Source: Viscum album (Eukaryota > Streptophyta > Magnoliopsida > Santalales > Viscaceae). Taken from it: a stretch of 64,000 bases of DNA. Of this stretch, positions 47,671 through 60,199 are shown piece by piece (the stretch's first letter is position 1; each line of letters starts with the position of its first letter). Under the pieces are notes generated by a model that was not told where the DNA came from, did no database searches, and saw only the letters and a list, made by a program, of their open reading frames with translations. The stretch lies in the NCBI GenBank assembly GCA_963277665.1, contig OY728166.1, positions 550,061,219 to 550,125,218 of the forward strand, in the 5' to 3' direction. The translations under genes and the position numbers were made by a program.

Positions 47671-49310
47671 TATAAAGGGACACCATGCCCAATATCAAAG
47701 TGGAAAGGGTCACCATTCCAATTATCATAATTATAGGGATGAAATTCCCATATCACAAGAATAGGGTATACTGTAACTAGTATCACAGTAAGGGAAATTA
47801 TTCTTGTATCATGTCATAATGGGACTTCAATCAAATCATATATCATGAGGCACACCATGAACATATCACTTTATAAAGTTTATTCATTCCCATGACTCAT
47901 TTTTAATGGGTTTCCATTTTTTTTATCACATTTATAAATGGTCTCCATTCCCATATCACAATCATGGGGTCTCCATTCCAATTTATAATATTATAAAAAG
48001 GTATTCCATTCACATATATATATAGAAAATGAAAAAGGTGAACCATGCCCATTTACCATAGTTTAAAAATATATGTTTCCCATACATCAAGTGTGATAAT
48101 GTAGTATTAGCCTTAATACAAGCCAATTCATAATTCATAACTCATTTGAATTTATTAATAAAAATGGTGTAACCATTTACAATTTAACCAAGTGATGTGG
48201 TAATACCACTAATATTCAAGTTCATCAATATAATTTTATCATGTTGGAGAAATGATAACCCATTTAGATGATGGTTAACCATTTAGTTGTTTATAAACAC
48301 AATGGAAAAGTAATTGACACACCACAATGGTTGGACACCATTGAATGGGACCTAATAAAATAATAATGTTTCCAATTAATGAAACCAAATAAAGGAACAA
48401 TAATTTTATGTTGAACTCATTGTGAAGCCAGTGTGTGGCATAATGTAATATATTATTAAACATACCAACTTTTGAGTATAAGAAATGAACCACCTACCTT
48501 AGGCTCTTAGAGGATTATTCATCCAGTATCAAGAGTTGGTTTTGTCTATATGGTGAGAAAAAGGGAAAAATGTTGAAGTCCCTGGAAATAGGGAATATAA
48601 TGTTGCACCAATATAGAATAGCATATAGAAAGAAGAATGGAAAAAAGAGACTAAGGGTTAGATAATGTACCAGTGGCTATCCAACAATATGATCAAAGAC
48701 TGAACTTGATTTTGGATGGACGAGATATCCAAGGAAATATCTTGGTGGAGGATATTAGATCTCACTGGGGGAGGAATCACTATACATGATATAAATGAGT
48801 GAAATAAGAGGGAGGAGTATGTTTAGATAGATTTGAGGGGGGAAAGGTCATTTTACCAAAAATATATGGGTCATATGGTTTGGCTACACAGTTGGTCAAA
48901 CCATGTGCCAACATTGAACCCTTAACTTATTTAAGGGATAACTCTCATAGGATCATGGGAACTATTTGACTAACTATGTGAAAACCATTCTACAAATATT
49001 TACTAATACCTATAAATCCCCTACATAGGTATCCAACCATGGCTACATGGTTTCCATAAATTGGTCATCCTCTTTTAACCCTCTTTTCATACATGCATGA
49101 GTACTCCAAATTGTGTGTCTTAGGTTAAACAATTTCTCATAACCATGAAGATAATAAAATTTTATCCTAAATATTGGAACCAGGACCCAAACAAGTCTTG
49201 GAAACCCTCTAAACTCACGATATATTATTAAGCATCAATATTTGGTCCAATAAAATATGTATTACCATAAATTAAATGATCCAAAAACCATAGAAGAACC
49301 AGGTTATTTT
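47200..49310 (-). repeat. Element D left (3') LTR
   Basis: Ends just before the polypurine tract. It contains the 28-29-bp tandem array at 47677-48060 and the block GACTAACTATGTGAAAACCA near 48967, which resembles GACAAACCATGTGAAAATAA near 38653 in element C's LTR. The left edge is not defined. The minus-strand frame 48275-48493 is not recognised as coding. Confidence 0.5.
47677..48060. repeat. Tandem array with a 28-30-bp period, about 12 units
   Basis: Units beginning GGG or GG start at 47677, 47707, 47736, 47764, 47792, 47821, 47849 and, less regularly, to 48000. A typical unit is GGGTCACCATTCCAATTATC plus about nine AT-rich bases. It lies inside a retrotransposon LTR and all units are degenerate, so it is an LTR repeat. 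Confidence 0.7.
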
Positions 49311-49330
49311 ATTCTACCCCCTTAAATGAA
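49311..49330 (-). other. Polypurine tract region of element D
   Basis: The minus strand reads TTCATTTAAGGGGGTAGAAT, with the purine run AAGGGGGTAGAA just before the inferred LTR start. Confidence 0.5.
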
Positions 49331-49599
49331 TCTGTCTCCTAGTAACCCATCCAAGGGAGGAAAAATTGAATCTGAAAACTCTACATACTAAGAACACATG
49401 TTACACACTGACTCCCATTTCACATCATATATGTAGATATGTTGTCATAGCACCAATACAAAAGGGACTGACTGTCCACAAAGGGACATCTTTCTATGGT
49501 CAATAATTCATATTGGATACACTTCAAAATAAGAATTAGAATATAGGTTAATATCAATGGAAACAAAAGAGTGGGAACATTCAACATGATTATGGAAAA

Positions 49600-50620
49600 A
49601 CATTGAATCATAGAATTATTTATGCATGGAACATTACCTATGAGGTAATGGAAACTAATATTATAACATACCCTCTCTCTACAATATCTCATATGGCCTA
49701 ACATAGTGATGTGTGATCTTCCTTTTCCTCTGTATCTATCTACGCCCATGTCTTGGTGATTCCCTCAAGAAGACATGATCTCCTGCATAAAAATTTATAT
49801 TCCATCTATTATGATCATCATATGATATATATATATATATAGACTTAGTTGTTGACATACGATTTCTAATCAAATGGACCAACTCCAAAGTAACTTGAAT
49901 GAGACGAGGACCCAGTTTTAAACCCTATCCTACCTCTAACTAGCATATATGTGAACTAGAAATCTTTCCATATAGGTCCTCATAAGGTTCCTTATGAATC
50001 ATCTAAAAATTATTATTAGAGGAAAAAATAATAAGATGTATATACTTCTATGAAGAACTTTTGAAATCAATTATTCATGAAAAAAGCATATCTGGCAACC
50101 ACTTTTATAGTCTGTTCTGACTGGACATTAGTATAATGGTGAAAATATGTTCTCATAAGCACCTATGTTCCAAAAAATCTCTGTAACACCTTCCAAAACC
50201 TCAACGTGAACCACGATTCCAAATCTAGAATGATAGTCTGAGGGACCCTATGGAGCTGTATAATCTCACAGACATAGAGTCTTCATAGCTCATTCACTAC
50301 GAATGTCACTAATATTAATTGAAAAAGGGCTACTTTCTTTAATCAATCCTACACTACCGATTTCACATCAATACCTAGAGGTGGCCATAGTATGAAAATT
50401 AAAGATTTAATTCGATAAAATCCTCCCATTTCCATTATAGGAGTGGTAATGGATATAAAAAGCCATCAAATATATGGTGCCTCAAATTAACCTACTAACA
50501 TGTGAAAAAACTAATGGTAAAGCCATCTATCAAACATCTCTTCCGTATCCACAAATACTATGATGAACTTGAAAACCAATCCATTATATATATATATATT
50601 ATTTAATTATTTTTATCACT
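49600..50620 (-). pseudogene. Element D integrase remnant
   Basis: Near 49640-49790 the minus strand reads GDHVFLRESPRHG, then KRKITHHYVRPYEI, the counterpart of GDHVFLKISP and the GPY/F module K-x-K-L-x-P-R-Y-x-GP-(F/Y)-EI that sits at the C-terminus of chromovirus integrase. The glycine of GPY is arginine here. The core domain to the right is too decayed to place. The 109-residue minus-strand open frame 49420-49749 is in a different frame and is probably chance. Confidence 0.6.
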
Positions 50621-50629
50621 TCCTGAGTG

Positions 50630-53600
50630 CCCAAATGTTTAGATTTTTATAGCCTCTACATACATTGGTGAACATTCAATACACAGCTTATAAAGTAAAA
50701 GAAAAAAAACAATTCTTATGATTTTAAAAGGGTTAAACGATGAAAAGGGAACTCAACCACTATCATAAATATACAGGTCATTATACCTTGTGGAAAGCAG
50801 TTTTGAAAATTTAGGGTGAAAAAAATCTCAATAATTGGTTTTAATAAATGATGGAAATGAAACAAAGATTCACGAGTCAATAGAAAAATTAAAATAGGAT
50901 ATAAAATTCATTAATGCATGCTCATGAAATCATGACTAATTTTCAAATTATGCATTTTATCTAAAATGATTTTAACACATATAATATTTCTTAATTCAAT
51001 ATAATTCATTCATAAAATTAGATTAAATTCACCAAGAAACTTAAAAGCATTAATAATTAATTCTCAAAGGTAACAGGTATAATAGCATGAGTTCTTGGTT
51101 CACTCTCGAGACATGGTTGAAATAGTCCCATGATTGATTCAGATAACTAGAAAATCCCATAACGTGCTAAGTATAACCCACTCATGCACCATAAATGATA
51201 TATCATAATATTAAAACATTACCCAATGCATTAGACTCCAATCATGGTGAACCCATCATATGATTGGACAGAAGATCCCAAAGGGTATTTTGTTCTCTCC
51301 CCATATCATTCCTTCATTCATATGATATCCAAGTGCATATCATTATAATGATTTATAACATCTATTTTTCATCATGATAACCATTGAATTGTATTTTAAT
51401 CAATCAAATTTTAAATCTATTTCATAAAAAGTAATTCCATGATTATACTTGTATCATGATAAATGTAAATTTTCATTAAAATATTTATTTATTTATACAT
51501 TGATGTATATATTTATATGTATAAAATATTTTTTCAAATCAAATTACATATACACATATTTATTCATTTATATATATATATATATTCATTGGAAGAAAAC
51601 ATTATTTTATGTTTACACACATGTGTATAAATATCTAAAATACTTCAACAAAAAAATGAAACATCTATATACCTAAATAAATATTAAGGAATTTTTTTAT
51701 AAAGTAATACATATATGCTTTTATTTATATACCTATGTCTAATTATAAAAAATTAAAATTTGGATTCTCTTAAAATTTCACATATTTAGTTATTTATAAA
51801 TAAGTGTTTAAAAAACCGCATTCATATGAAATGGCATGTATATATATATACTAGTTTGAAAATAAAATGAATTTAACATAAGCATTAATTTTAAAATTTT
51901 GATGCCTTTGCCTCTACTTTTATAGGCCTAACTAGGATTCTCTAAACAATAAATATAATTTCAGGAAGAGAAATCCACGCGCTGAGGTTATTTTTAACAA
52001 GGAATGGTATATATATATATACATACACACCCACACATACAATTACAAAATTATTTTAAAAATAATACATTATAAAATATAATAACGTCACATATATTTT
52101 CAGGATTTCATCTATCATAATTTAATTATTGAAAATAATTTTACGAAGAATGAGTCTCATAAACCAATGAAATTTGAATATTTATGGTAATAGTAAAATA
52201 AAATGTTAACTTAGATCATCCATTTAATCACCTTTCCATCAAAAAAATACCATTATAAATAAAATGTGGAGGGACTGAAAAATTTAGTGAATAAAATCTA
52301 AAATTTATAAAACACCTTAATTATTTAAGCATACATTTAATAAAATTATATTACTATCATTATGATATTTTTATAAATTTTTTAAAACAATCAGGATATA
52401 ATTATTTTTTTGGACATAAATAATATTGAATTATAAGATCTAAAATATTTTAACCATGTGAATTGTTTTTGAAAAAATTCCTCAGACATAATTTTTTGAT
52501 ATAGTATATATAAGACATAAAGGAAAAAATTTCTTAGAATACAGTTTCCTTAACATAAAAAATAATTAAAAATTTCAATAAACAATACTAATGATCCAAA
52601 ATAACTGGGTATTATAATTGAAAATTCAAAAACATATTCAAACAAATAATATTATTCATAAAAAAATTATACTTCTATTTTAGAGACATAATTCAAAATT
52701 CTATAAATAGTTATGATATAATTATTGGTAATTTAATAATGAAGATTAACATATAGTATTAAAAAACAATAAAAAATTGTATTACGTTTTTGAAAAGAAA
52801 AATCATGAACCAAAAATGGTTTTTAAATTTTAGTACCTTAAAATAAAATAAAAATAAAAAATGGATCCCTTACTGGATGGGTTATTACTACCGAATTCCT
52901 AGACTAAAGAGAAGTCCCTCACAACAATGAAAGAAAACTAGGAAAATGACTTTTGATGTTGGAAAAATTAATCAAAAATACTATGGAGAGATACTATAAA
53001 GGAAAATCAATGCATCCCTCTTTCAATGTAGTAGGTTTATATATAGATAGCTGATACAGAAACTAAATGGAATTACCAAATAGAAACCAAGGTGAATAGT
53101 GGGTTTCCAAACAAGTAAAAAAGTTTACATTGTAATAAAATATAACTATATTATGATCAGAGGTAGTAATTATGGAACTATAAACTAGAAATCATAATTA
53201 TATAATACCTCACATACCAATATGATTAATCCATATCCCATGATCCATGTCATCATAACATCAAGGTATTTTTTGGTGGATAATTCTGTGATCAAAGAAA
53301 TTCTTAAATCCATCACATGATTCATACATATGTAGTAGGTCAATCGATCATCATTGATAGGAGGAAGAAGACATGGTGTGCGTCAAATTCATCTGCATGT
53401 GACCACCCAGAGTCGTAGGTTCCCCAAATGAATAATCTCCCACATGAAATGATTCTTAACAAACGATAATAGAGCTTTTTATTTGAGTTATTCTGTCTTG
53501 ATCGAGAGTCACAACTCCCCTAGTTAAATAAGACGATGGAGTAGTGGGGGAGGGCCTATCAGATTTTACAAAAAAACTATATTCCCCCTTTTGATAATTG

Positions 53601-54600
53601 TATTATTATTTTATCTTTTAAATTTTATTTAATATATAAATATATTTATACATATTATTATTTATAAACACACAAATATATATAAATATTACTATTTTAG
53701 TTCATTTAAATGTTATTTGTGCACATAAAATAATAATATAAGAATACATATTATTAATATCAACGTAATAATATTTATTCAAAAATTTAAAAAAAAATTA
53801 TTGTAATTTTTTATTTAATTTTCATAGACTAAACATATCATATATTATCTTGTTTTCATGTAGGATGCTTAACATGCTTATATTTATTGTAACATAAATA
53901 ATTCATTATAAAAAATTTATTAAGAATACATTTTTTATCACAGGCATACTATTATTTTGGGAAACAATTAATTTTTATTTAATCATATTTGTATTTGTAT
54001 TTCTTAAAAAAATAAATTAAGTATAAAAGGTCTTATGATATTGTCACTAATTTTTTAAAAGTTTTAGAATTATTCTAGTTTTATTGAAACTGTATGGCAT
54101 TTGAATTGAAAGTATTAATTTGAAAAAAATTATTTAATTATATATTTATAAACATATATCATTATATTTGAATTAATTTTTTTGGATTACAAATAATTTT
54201 AATACACTGATTTGTATTTAAATATATTATTATTATTTATTATTATTAATTAATCACAAAATATATTTACACACATTTCATATAAATATTTATTGAATAA
54301 TTGAAATTTCATAATTAGAATAAAATTTAAAATTAACATGTTAAATAATTTATTAATGGTTTTTTTAATATATTAAATATTTTCTACAAGATATATATAT
54401 TTATATATTACACAAATATATGGTCTTAAATTCCATTGTTTTATATCTTAATTATTTCAATTATTTTAAAAACTAATATGTGTCCCTCAAAATAATTTAA
54501 TTATCCTTATATACAAAAATATTTATTACCAAGTGAAAATTTATATTTACTATGTCTTGGGAAATATAAAATTATTTTGGATCATATCACAATACATTAT
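50630..54600. mobile_element. AT-rich insertion in element D (solo-LTR-like)
   Basis: About 4 kb with no coding sense separates D's integrase from its RNase H. It has TATA-like and long AT runs (for example 51569-51585). A minus-strand TATATATAAAC near 53040 is followed by a less AT-rich segment, as in an LTR U3-R junction. Part of it (51090-51240) resembles the reverse complement of 58840-58930. The frame 51449-51676 is a translated AT repeat. Edges unresolved. Confidence 0.35.
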
Positions 54601-54899
54601 AGAAATATATGGATGAACTGCCCACTCAAAGGAATCTCACAGAAGAATCAAATACTCTATCATATATGTGGGGACACATATATGACAATATATCCACAAT
54701 ATGTCTTCATCATTTATAAACCAATACTACGGTGGTTCATCACCTGAAATACTCTCTTATATGATCATACCCTCAGGATCAAAATATTACCTCATCTTCA
54801 ACCTCTTTATAATGAATATGTAAATGATATTGATGCATATAAAAACTATTCATGATAGTCTTTAACCTCTATGTGCATCTTATAAAATAGAAACATAAT

Positions 54900-55200
54900 T
54901 TGCCACTTTCTAGTTTCCTCCTCAACCATCAGTGTCAAAGTCCAATTTATTAGTTCCATAGAAACATCATTTCTCTTCCCAGGCATATATTCAAGATTGT
55001 ATTAAATGTATTGTAGATATTCTTCCCATATTTTGTACTTAATATTCCATTCATTCTTCAGGAATATATACTTAAGGATTTTATGGTCCATGAACACCAA
55101 AAATTTATCTCCCCTTAAAAAGTTTCTAAAAAATGCAAATGTTGAACAATAGCCACCGACTCGAGATCATGAATCAAGTATTTTCCATCCTGAGGCCTTC
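54900..55200 (-). pseudogene. Element D RNase H remnant
   Basis: At 55038-55097 the minus strand reads VFMDHKILKYIFLKNEWNIK in one open stretch, matching the Ty3/gypsy RNase H signature (VFTDH-x-SLKY-(I/L)-F-x-x-x-x-LN-x-R). It lies between reverse transcriptase and integrase remnants, as expected. Confidence 0.75.
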
Positions 55201-55639
55201 ACATATGAGAATCATATGAAAAAACTACATCATTAAATATCATATCAACTCCTATCCTGATACAAAATGATCAGAATATACTATATAGCTTCTTAATAGA
55301 TTTGGTTTAATTAAAATCCCAACTAATGTCAATCTTTCTTTTATCATCTAAAAGGTTTTACTGTAGGCTTCAGATCATATAAACCACAAACCATTCATAC
55401 TCAACCCCATAATAGTTTCTTCCAAGAATGATATTTCATGTATAAAATGTTCTTAAAACCAGTTTACCCCCAAAAAACATTATATCAAACAAGTTCTTAG
55501 GATGTTCCCAGGTGAATATGGAACTCACCTTCCCTAGGTCTACTGAAACTCTTGCCTATTAGATAATATAACCCTGTATGTGAACCTTGTTGATCTATAA
55601 GTGACATTTATTGAGATTAGATTATATATAGTTCTCATT

Positions 55640-56240
55640 TAGTGAATTTAAAATGATCTAAGGATTAATGTAATGGTCTCTTTGAGTATGAGAATAAAAT
55701 AGGATGTCATCTATGAAGGCCATGGAAAAGTAATCCATATACGGATGGAAACCCTCATCATCAAATCCACGATGAAAAAAGTGAATTCATCATACTGAAT
55801 ATCACAATGAGAATATAAACATTACTAACTATGGAAATTTATAAGTGGAATATGTGATATCCTCACATGAACATGATCATAACCCAATTTATGGTTAATA
55901 CTTATGACTTTCTATTCTCCTATGAGTAGGTCAAGAATCTCATATATACTAGGTAAGGGATATAAATTTTTCATAGCATGTTATTTCTATTTCTGAAAAT
56001 CCAGATAAATCATTAGGGTTTCATAATCCATCAAAGAGATAAATATCATTGAACCCCAGGTAGATGTACTGGATCATACAAAACCATCGGTGTCTATGCC
56101 TGCTAGCAACCCTTGGAGCTCCTCAAACTCTGCAGTATCCATGCTATAATGAATAATTGATAGAGGTTCATCTCTAGGAACCATATTAGTTATAAACTCT
56201 ACATGTATCTCATGTGGTATTCATTAAATTTTTTATGTAA
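55640..56240 (-). pseudogene. Element D reverse transcriptase
   Basis: From right to left the frame reads EFITNMVPRDEPLSI-like text near 56200, then MDTAEFEELQGLLAGIDTDG and FVRSSTSTWGSMIF near 56060-56145, then FIDDILFYSH with the catalytic FIDD at 55706-55717. These match the connector plus start of Ty3/gypsy reverse transcriptase (AELKEL-x-x-QL-x-ELL-x-x-GFIRPS-x-SPWG) and its active site. The catalytic aspartates are intact. Stops occur between the blocks. Confidence 0.75.
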
Positions 56241-56399
56241 AACATACCTAAATCAATTAACCGCATAAGGGTGTTCAATCTAATATAATCCATGATCACA
56301 CCTATATGGTCTAGGAATCTAGGAGATCATTCCACCTAGCCTAAGTTTCCCTTGTAATGACCTAGAATTATATTAATTAAACTTACCTTCTTATAAATT

Positions 56400-59390
56400 T
56401 TTTAGATAGTATAAATCACATAGAGAACGCAATACAATCTCTATAAATGTAGAATTAATTAAATAAGGGGAATTTCAATAAACTAAGGAAACTATATTGA
56501 TGGAATATTAACATCAATATCGGAATGGTAATATGACCATTAATAACATTATTAGGGACTGTATAGTATTAACCAGACTGTTGAATGTATAAATAAAATT
56601 TAGTTATCATATAAATGAAAATATAATATATTTATAACATGGTATATGTAAATAAACGTTTTTAAAATGATAAATTTTTTGTTAATATTTTTGAAAAAAA
56701 TATTGTTTTTTACAATATAATAATAATTATAAAGACTTAAATTAAAATTCATATTCAAAAAATAGTTTCATAAATTAATATTTTTTGGTCTTATTATTAT
56801 ATGATAATAATACATGACCTTAATTTAGTATTTTTGTGTTATAAAAGCAGTTAGAATTTAAAAATATGTATTTTTCAGATAAATGATAAGTTTCAACTGA
56901 AACTTAAATTTCTTATATTAAAAAATGATTTATATAAATTATAGTCCATTTTTTTAATCTACTTGTTGAAAAAAATTTCTTATGGATATATATGATTTTT
57001 CTAATGTGGTCAATTTTTAATAAAAATAGAATATAGAAATTTATGATATAAAAAAATGCATGAATTAATGATTCAAGGATGACGTATGGATTATTTATGT
57101 AGAATTATTTCAAACTCTCAAAAAATATATATTGTATTTAGTCCTTTTAATCGGCACTATTGATATTTTTTAGCTAAAATACTAAAAAATGAAAAAATAA
57201 TTAAAAAACACTTGTCTCCTCCACTATTAATACCACCATTACCAAATATTCTCCTCACACCTTATAAGCCATGATGGTTTTCCGAATTCTCCCCAATACT
57301 CTTTTAATACCTATTATCCTTCTTCTAAGAGCTTTTGGTCTCAACAATAGAGAAAACCCAATTTACATAAGGAAGTTCTCATAGAGAAGAAGTTCAAGAG
57401 GTAAATTCATCATTTTTTTCTTTTAATTCCTTTTCAATTTCATTTTTTTTGTTATCCCCACATGAAATACCTATTACAATGTGGAATGATAAATCTAGTC
57501 TCTTTTACACACTGTAATGTTACTATTTTGATGGAATAGTCCATCACCAAATCACTTCCCTCTCCTTCTTTTAAAAAAATATAAACATCATTCGTGATGT
57601 ATCAATTTACATCCTTCATGGACGAGGCATTTTAATATTCCATTAACTCCTTAAATTATATTCATAAAAAATTTCATATGGTTAAAAAATATTATAATAT
57701 ATTTATTACAACTTATTTAATGATAGGAAACTAGTATATAAAACTATAATTAAATACAATGATACTAAATTATGATGGTCGTAAAAACTGCCAAAAAAAT
57801 ATAATCATTTTTTCCCTTCAAGATTTTATATAATGAATCATTCTCATTTAAAAATAGAATATTATATATGGAACCATTTTAGTTTATAGAAGTGAATTAA
57901 TTACATTTAATTTCACTTATGGAGAGTTATTAAAATTTTAAAATAACTTCATTAATATAACTCAAGGTAACAGATCATGAAATCTATGAAACAATATCTC
58001 CCAGAATGATGATATTAATCAATATATGTCAATGAAATAGAAATAAATTATTGTTATAAAATTATAATTTATTTAATATATGCAGAATATGTTATTAATT
58101 AATTATTGAATTAATTTAATTTTATCTTCTTGTACCAAATGTACATGTGAAAAATAATTTCAAATAGAAGGTAATGGATTTTCGCTGAATATCCATTATT
58201 TTCTTTGGGCTCCACTTTCTCTCTTTTCAAGAATGTAAATCTTAAATCTTTTTATTTAATCTACCTACATTTTTTTCCATTTATGACATATGTACGCAGT
58301 TCAATTATTCTTTTTTATGTGGAAATAAATTTTTTATAAGGTTCCCTTTTCAATTCCACCTAATATGGAAGTCCCATTAAAGGGAACTTCCAAATATATT
58401 ACCCATTTACAATTTTATTCAATAATATATTATTATAAACATTTATTTTTATAAAATCCATCATTTTATGATGAATAAATATATTGTTTAAATTATTTTT
58501 TATGAGAACAATTAGGCATATCTATGCATTAAAGACTCTTCTATATCTTCCCTTAAACCTCAATAAAGTGGATCATTTCTTAAGATTCTTAAAAAAACAT
58601 TTTATATGATTTTAATTCAATTGTAAATAATTTATCATGATATATTCATGTTTTAAATTTCAAAATTAGATGTATGTTTTCAATATATTCTTTATTGTAA
58701 ACCATTATAGTATAACACTTAATTATGCATTATGTCATGATTATGATACTAATTTTCTTCCATGTGTACCCCCATTTTAACCCTTTTCTTTGATTATTCA
58801 TGTAGAACACATGTGTATGAACATGTGTTGATATGTGTACCCATATAGCACTCTAAAGCGTTGGGTAATGTTTTAGTCTCCTAATCTGTCATGTTGGGAT
58901 AGCGAGTGAACCATATTCTTTTATGGGACATTGTCCACGGTGCGTAATATTCATGGTAGTTTGGAATGAGTCATGATTTTTTATGGATACATGTTGTCAT
59001 AAAATTTCATTGATTCCATAATTACATGATCGCATTATCTATATGTTATTATTCATTATGTTTATGTATGTTGTGTTCCTTTTTATGAAATCATGTATTG
59101 ACTTATGTCCAAATTTGTATTTTTTATTCCTATGTTTATTCTCTTACTTGGATTTTTAGATCACTACTTTTTCTCATGTATTCAATATGTTAACCTATAC
59201 AAATAAAAGAGCTAAAAGGATGTTTGGATATCATTATAAGGATTAAATAAATGTAGTTTTTATATTTTGGTTTAATGATTTTAAATTTTGTTTCTATTCA
59301 TCCGAAGACACTATAATTGCCAATCCATGGCTAAAAATTGACGGAAAATTATGATTAAAATCATGTAAATGTTTTTAAAAAACACTAGGG
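56400..59390. mobile_element. AT-rich insertion upstream of element D reverse transcriptase
   Basis: About 3 kb with no coding sense, placed where D's protease should join reverse transcriptase. A less AT-rich block at 57210-57400 (ACTTGTCTCCTCCACTATTA and on) looks like an LTR U3-R segment. At 58840-58930 it carries GGGTAATGTTTTAGTCTCC, the inverted counterpart of AAAACATTACCCAATGC near 51205. Possibly a solo LTR in opposite orientation to the 50.6-54.6 kb block. Confidence 0.35.
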
Positions 59391-60110
59391 TAATTATTTA
59401 TCTAGAAAGACTCTACAATCCTGGACATCCCACTCTCCCATGTGAATATTTTTACCTCCCATTGGTGATTTAAATGAAACCCTCTAGTAATAATAATCCA
59501 CATATTAATGATATTGAATCAACCATTACATCCAAAGAATGAAATATAAACCTATCATCATAAGGATGAATAGTCCCCATAATTTACAATGGTTTCTTAC
59601 CATAAGGTGGAATTCCATTCAATAGATTAAACTATATTATAAAATAAAAACTGTATCAAGAATATTAATTCGATAAGAGTGATCATCATAAAGTCCAAGT
59701 CACTCCAATATAGGCACTAATTTAATGAAATGTGATACACCTAAATCAAATAGTGGGAAAACGATAGTAGAGTCTACTATAATAGTACACCATATAGTAG
59801 ATGGACCGTAATCCTAATATTATACTACATGATAAATTGAATTAATATGGATTGATCTGTATCTTTATAATACTCCTTGAAAACCTAGAGTGGGTCCATT
59901 TTACTGGTGATGTATATCAACAGCCTAAATGTTATGTCCATGACCTCCTCATCTACATGAATGTCTGTTATTACTCCAGCTACCTGCATAGTGAAGTGTT
60001 ATAGATAACTCTCCTAAATTTGTAGATAGAATATATACAATACAACTCGAACTTTATTTTAATGTACAATAGAAAAAAATATAATTCACCAATAATCCAC
60101 ATCCTTGGAA
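59390..60110 (-). pseudogene. Probable upstream part of element D, unrecognisable
   Basis: A less AT-rich stretch on the far side of the insertion. The minus strand near 59900-59990 has short readable pieces (MQVAGVITDIHVDEEVMDIT) that could be protease or gag remains. I could not match them to a motif. The assignment to D is by position only. Confidence 0.25.
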
Positions 60111-60199
60111 CTCAATGGGGTCTATAGGACACTAGGGGTTCTAATGCCCATGATTCCCACATTGATGAGATACAATGTATGTAAAACTTCTGGTATTCC

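Larger units (their letters stand above)
47200..60110 (-). mobile_element. Element D: second Ty3/gypsy chromovirus-like element, interrupted
   Basis: Minus-strand pol remnants (reverse transcriptase 55.65-56.2 kb, RNase H 55.0 kb, integrase 49.6-50.6 kb) lie to the right of a polypurine tract at 49311-49330 and a long LTR-like region. Two AT-rich blocks (about 50.63-54.6 and 56.4-59.39 kb) interrupt it. The matching right LTR is not seen and may be lost under element E. The motifs resemble those of C closely enough to suggest the same broad family. Confidence 0.6.

Noticed and set aside
47677..48060. CRISPR-like regular spacing
   Set aside because: Units are degenerate over their full length with no constant repeat and unique spacer, there are no cas genes, and the context is a plant retrotransposon LTR.
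49420..49749. 109-residue minus-strand open frame as a membrane protein gene
   Set aside because: It overlaps the integrase C-terminal remnant of element D in another frame and its hydrophobicity follows from AT-rich codons.
51449..51676. 75-residue frame rich in Tyr, Ile and Lys
   Set aside because: It is a translated AT microsatellite region with no domain sense.
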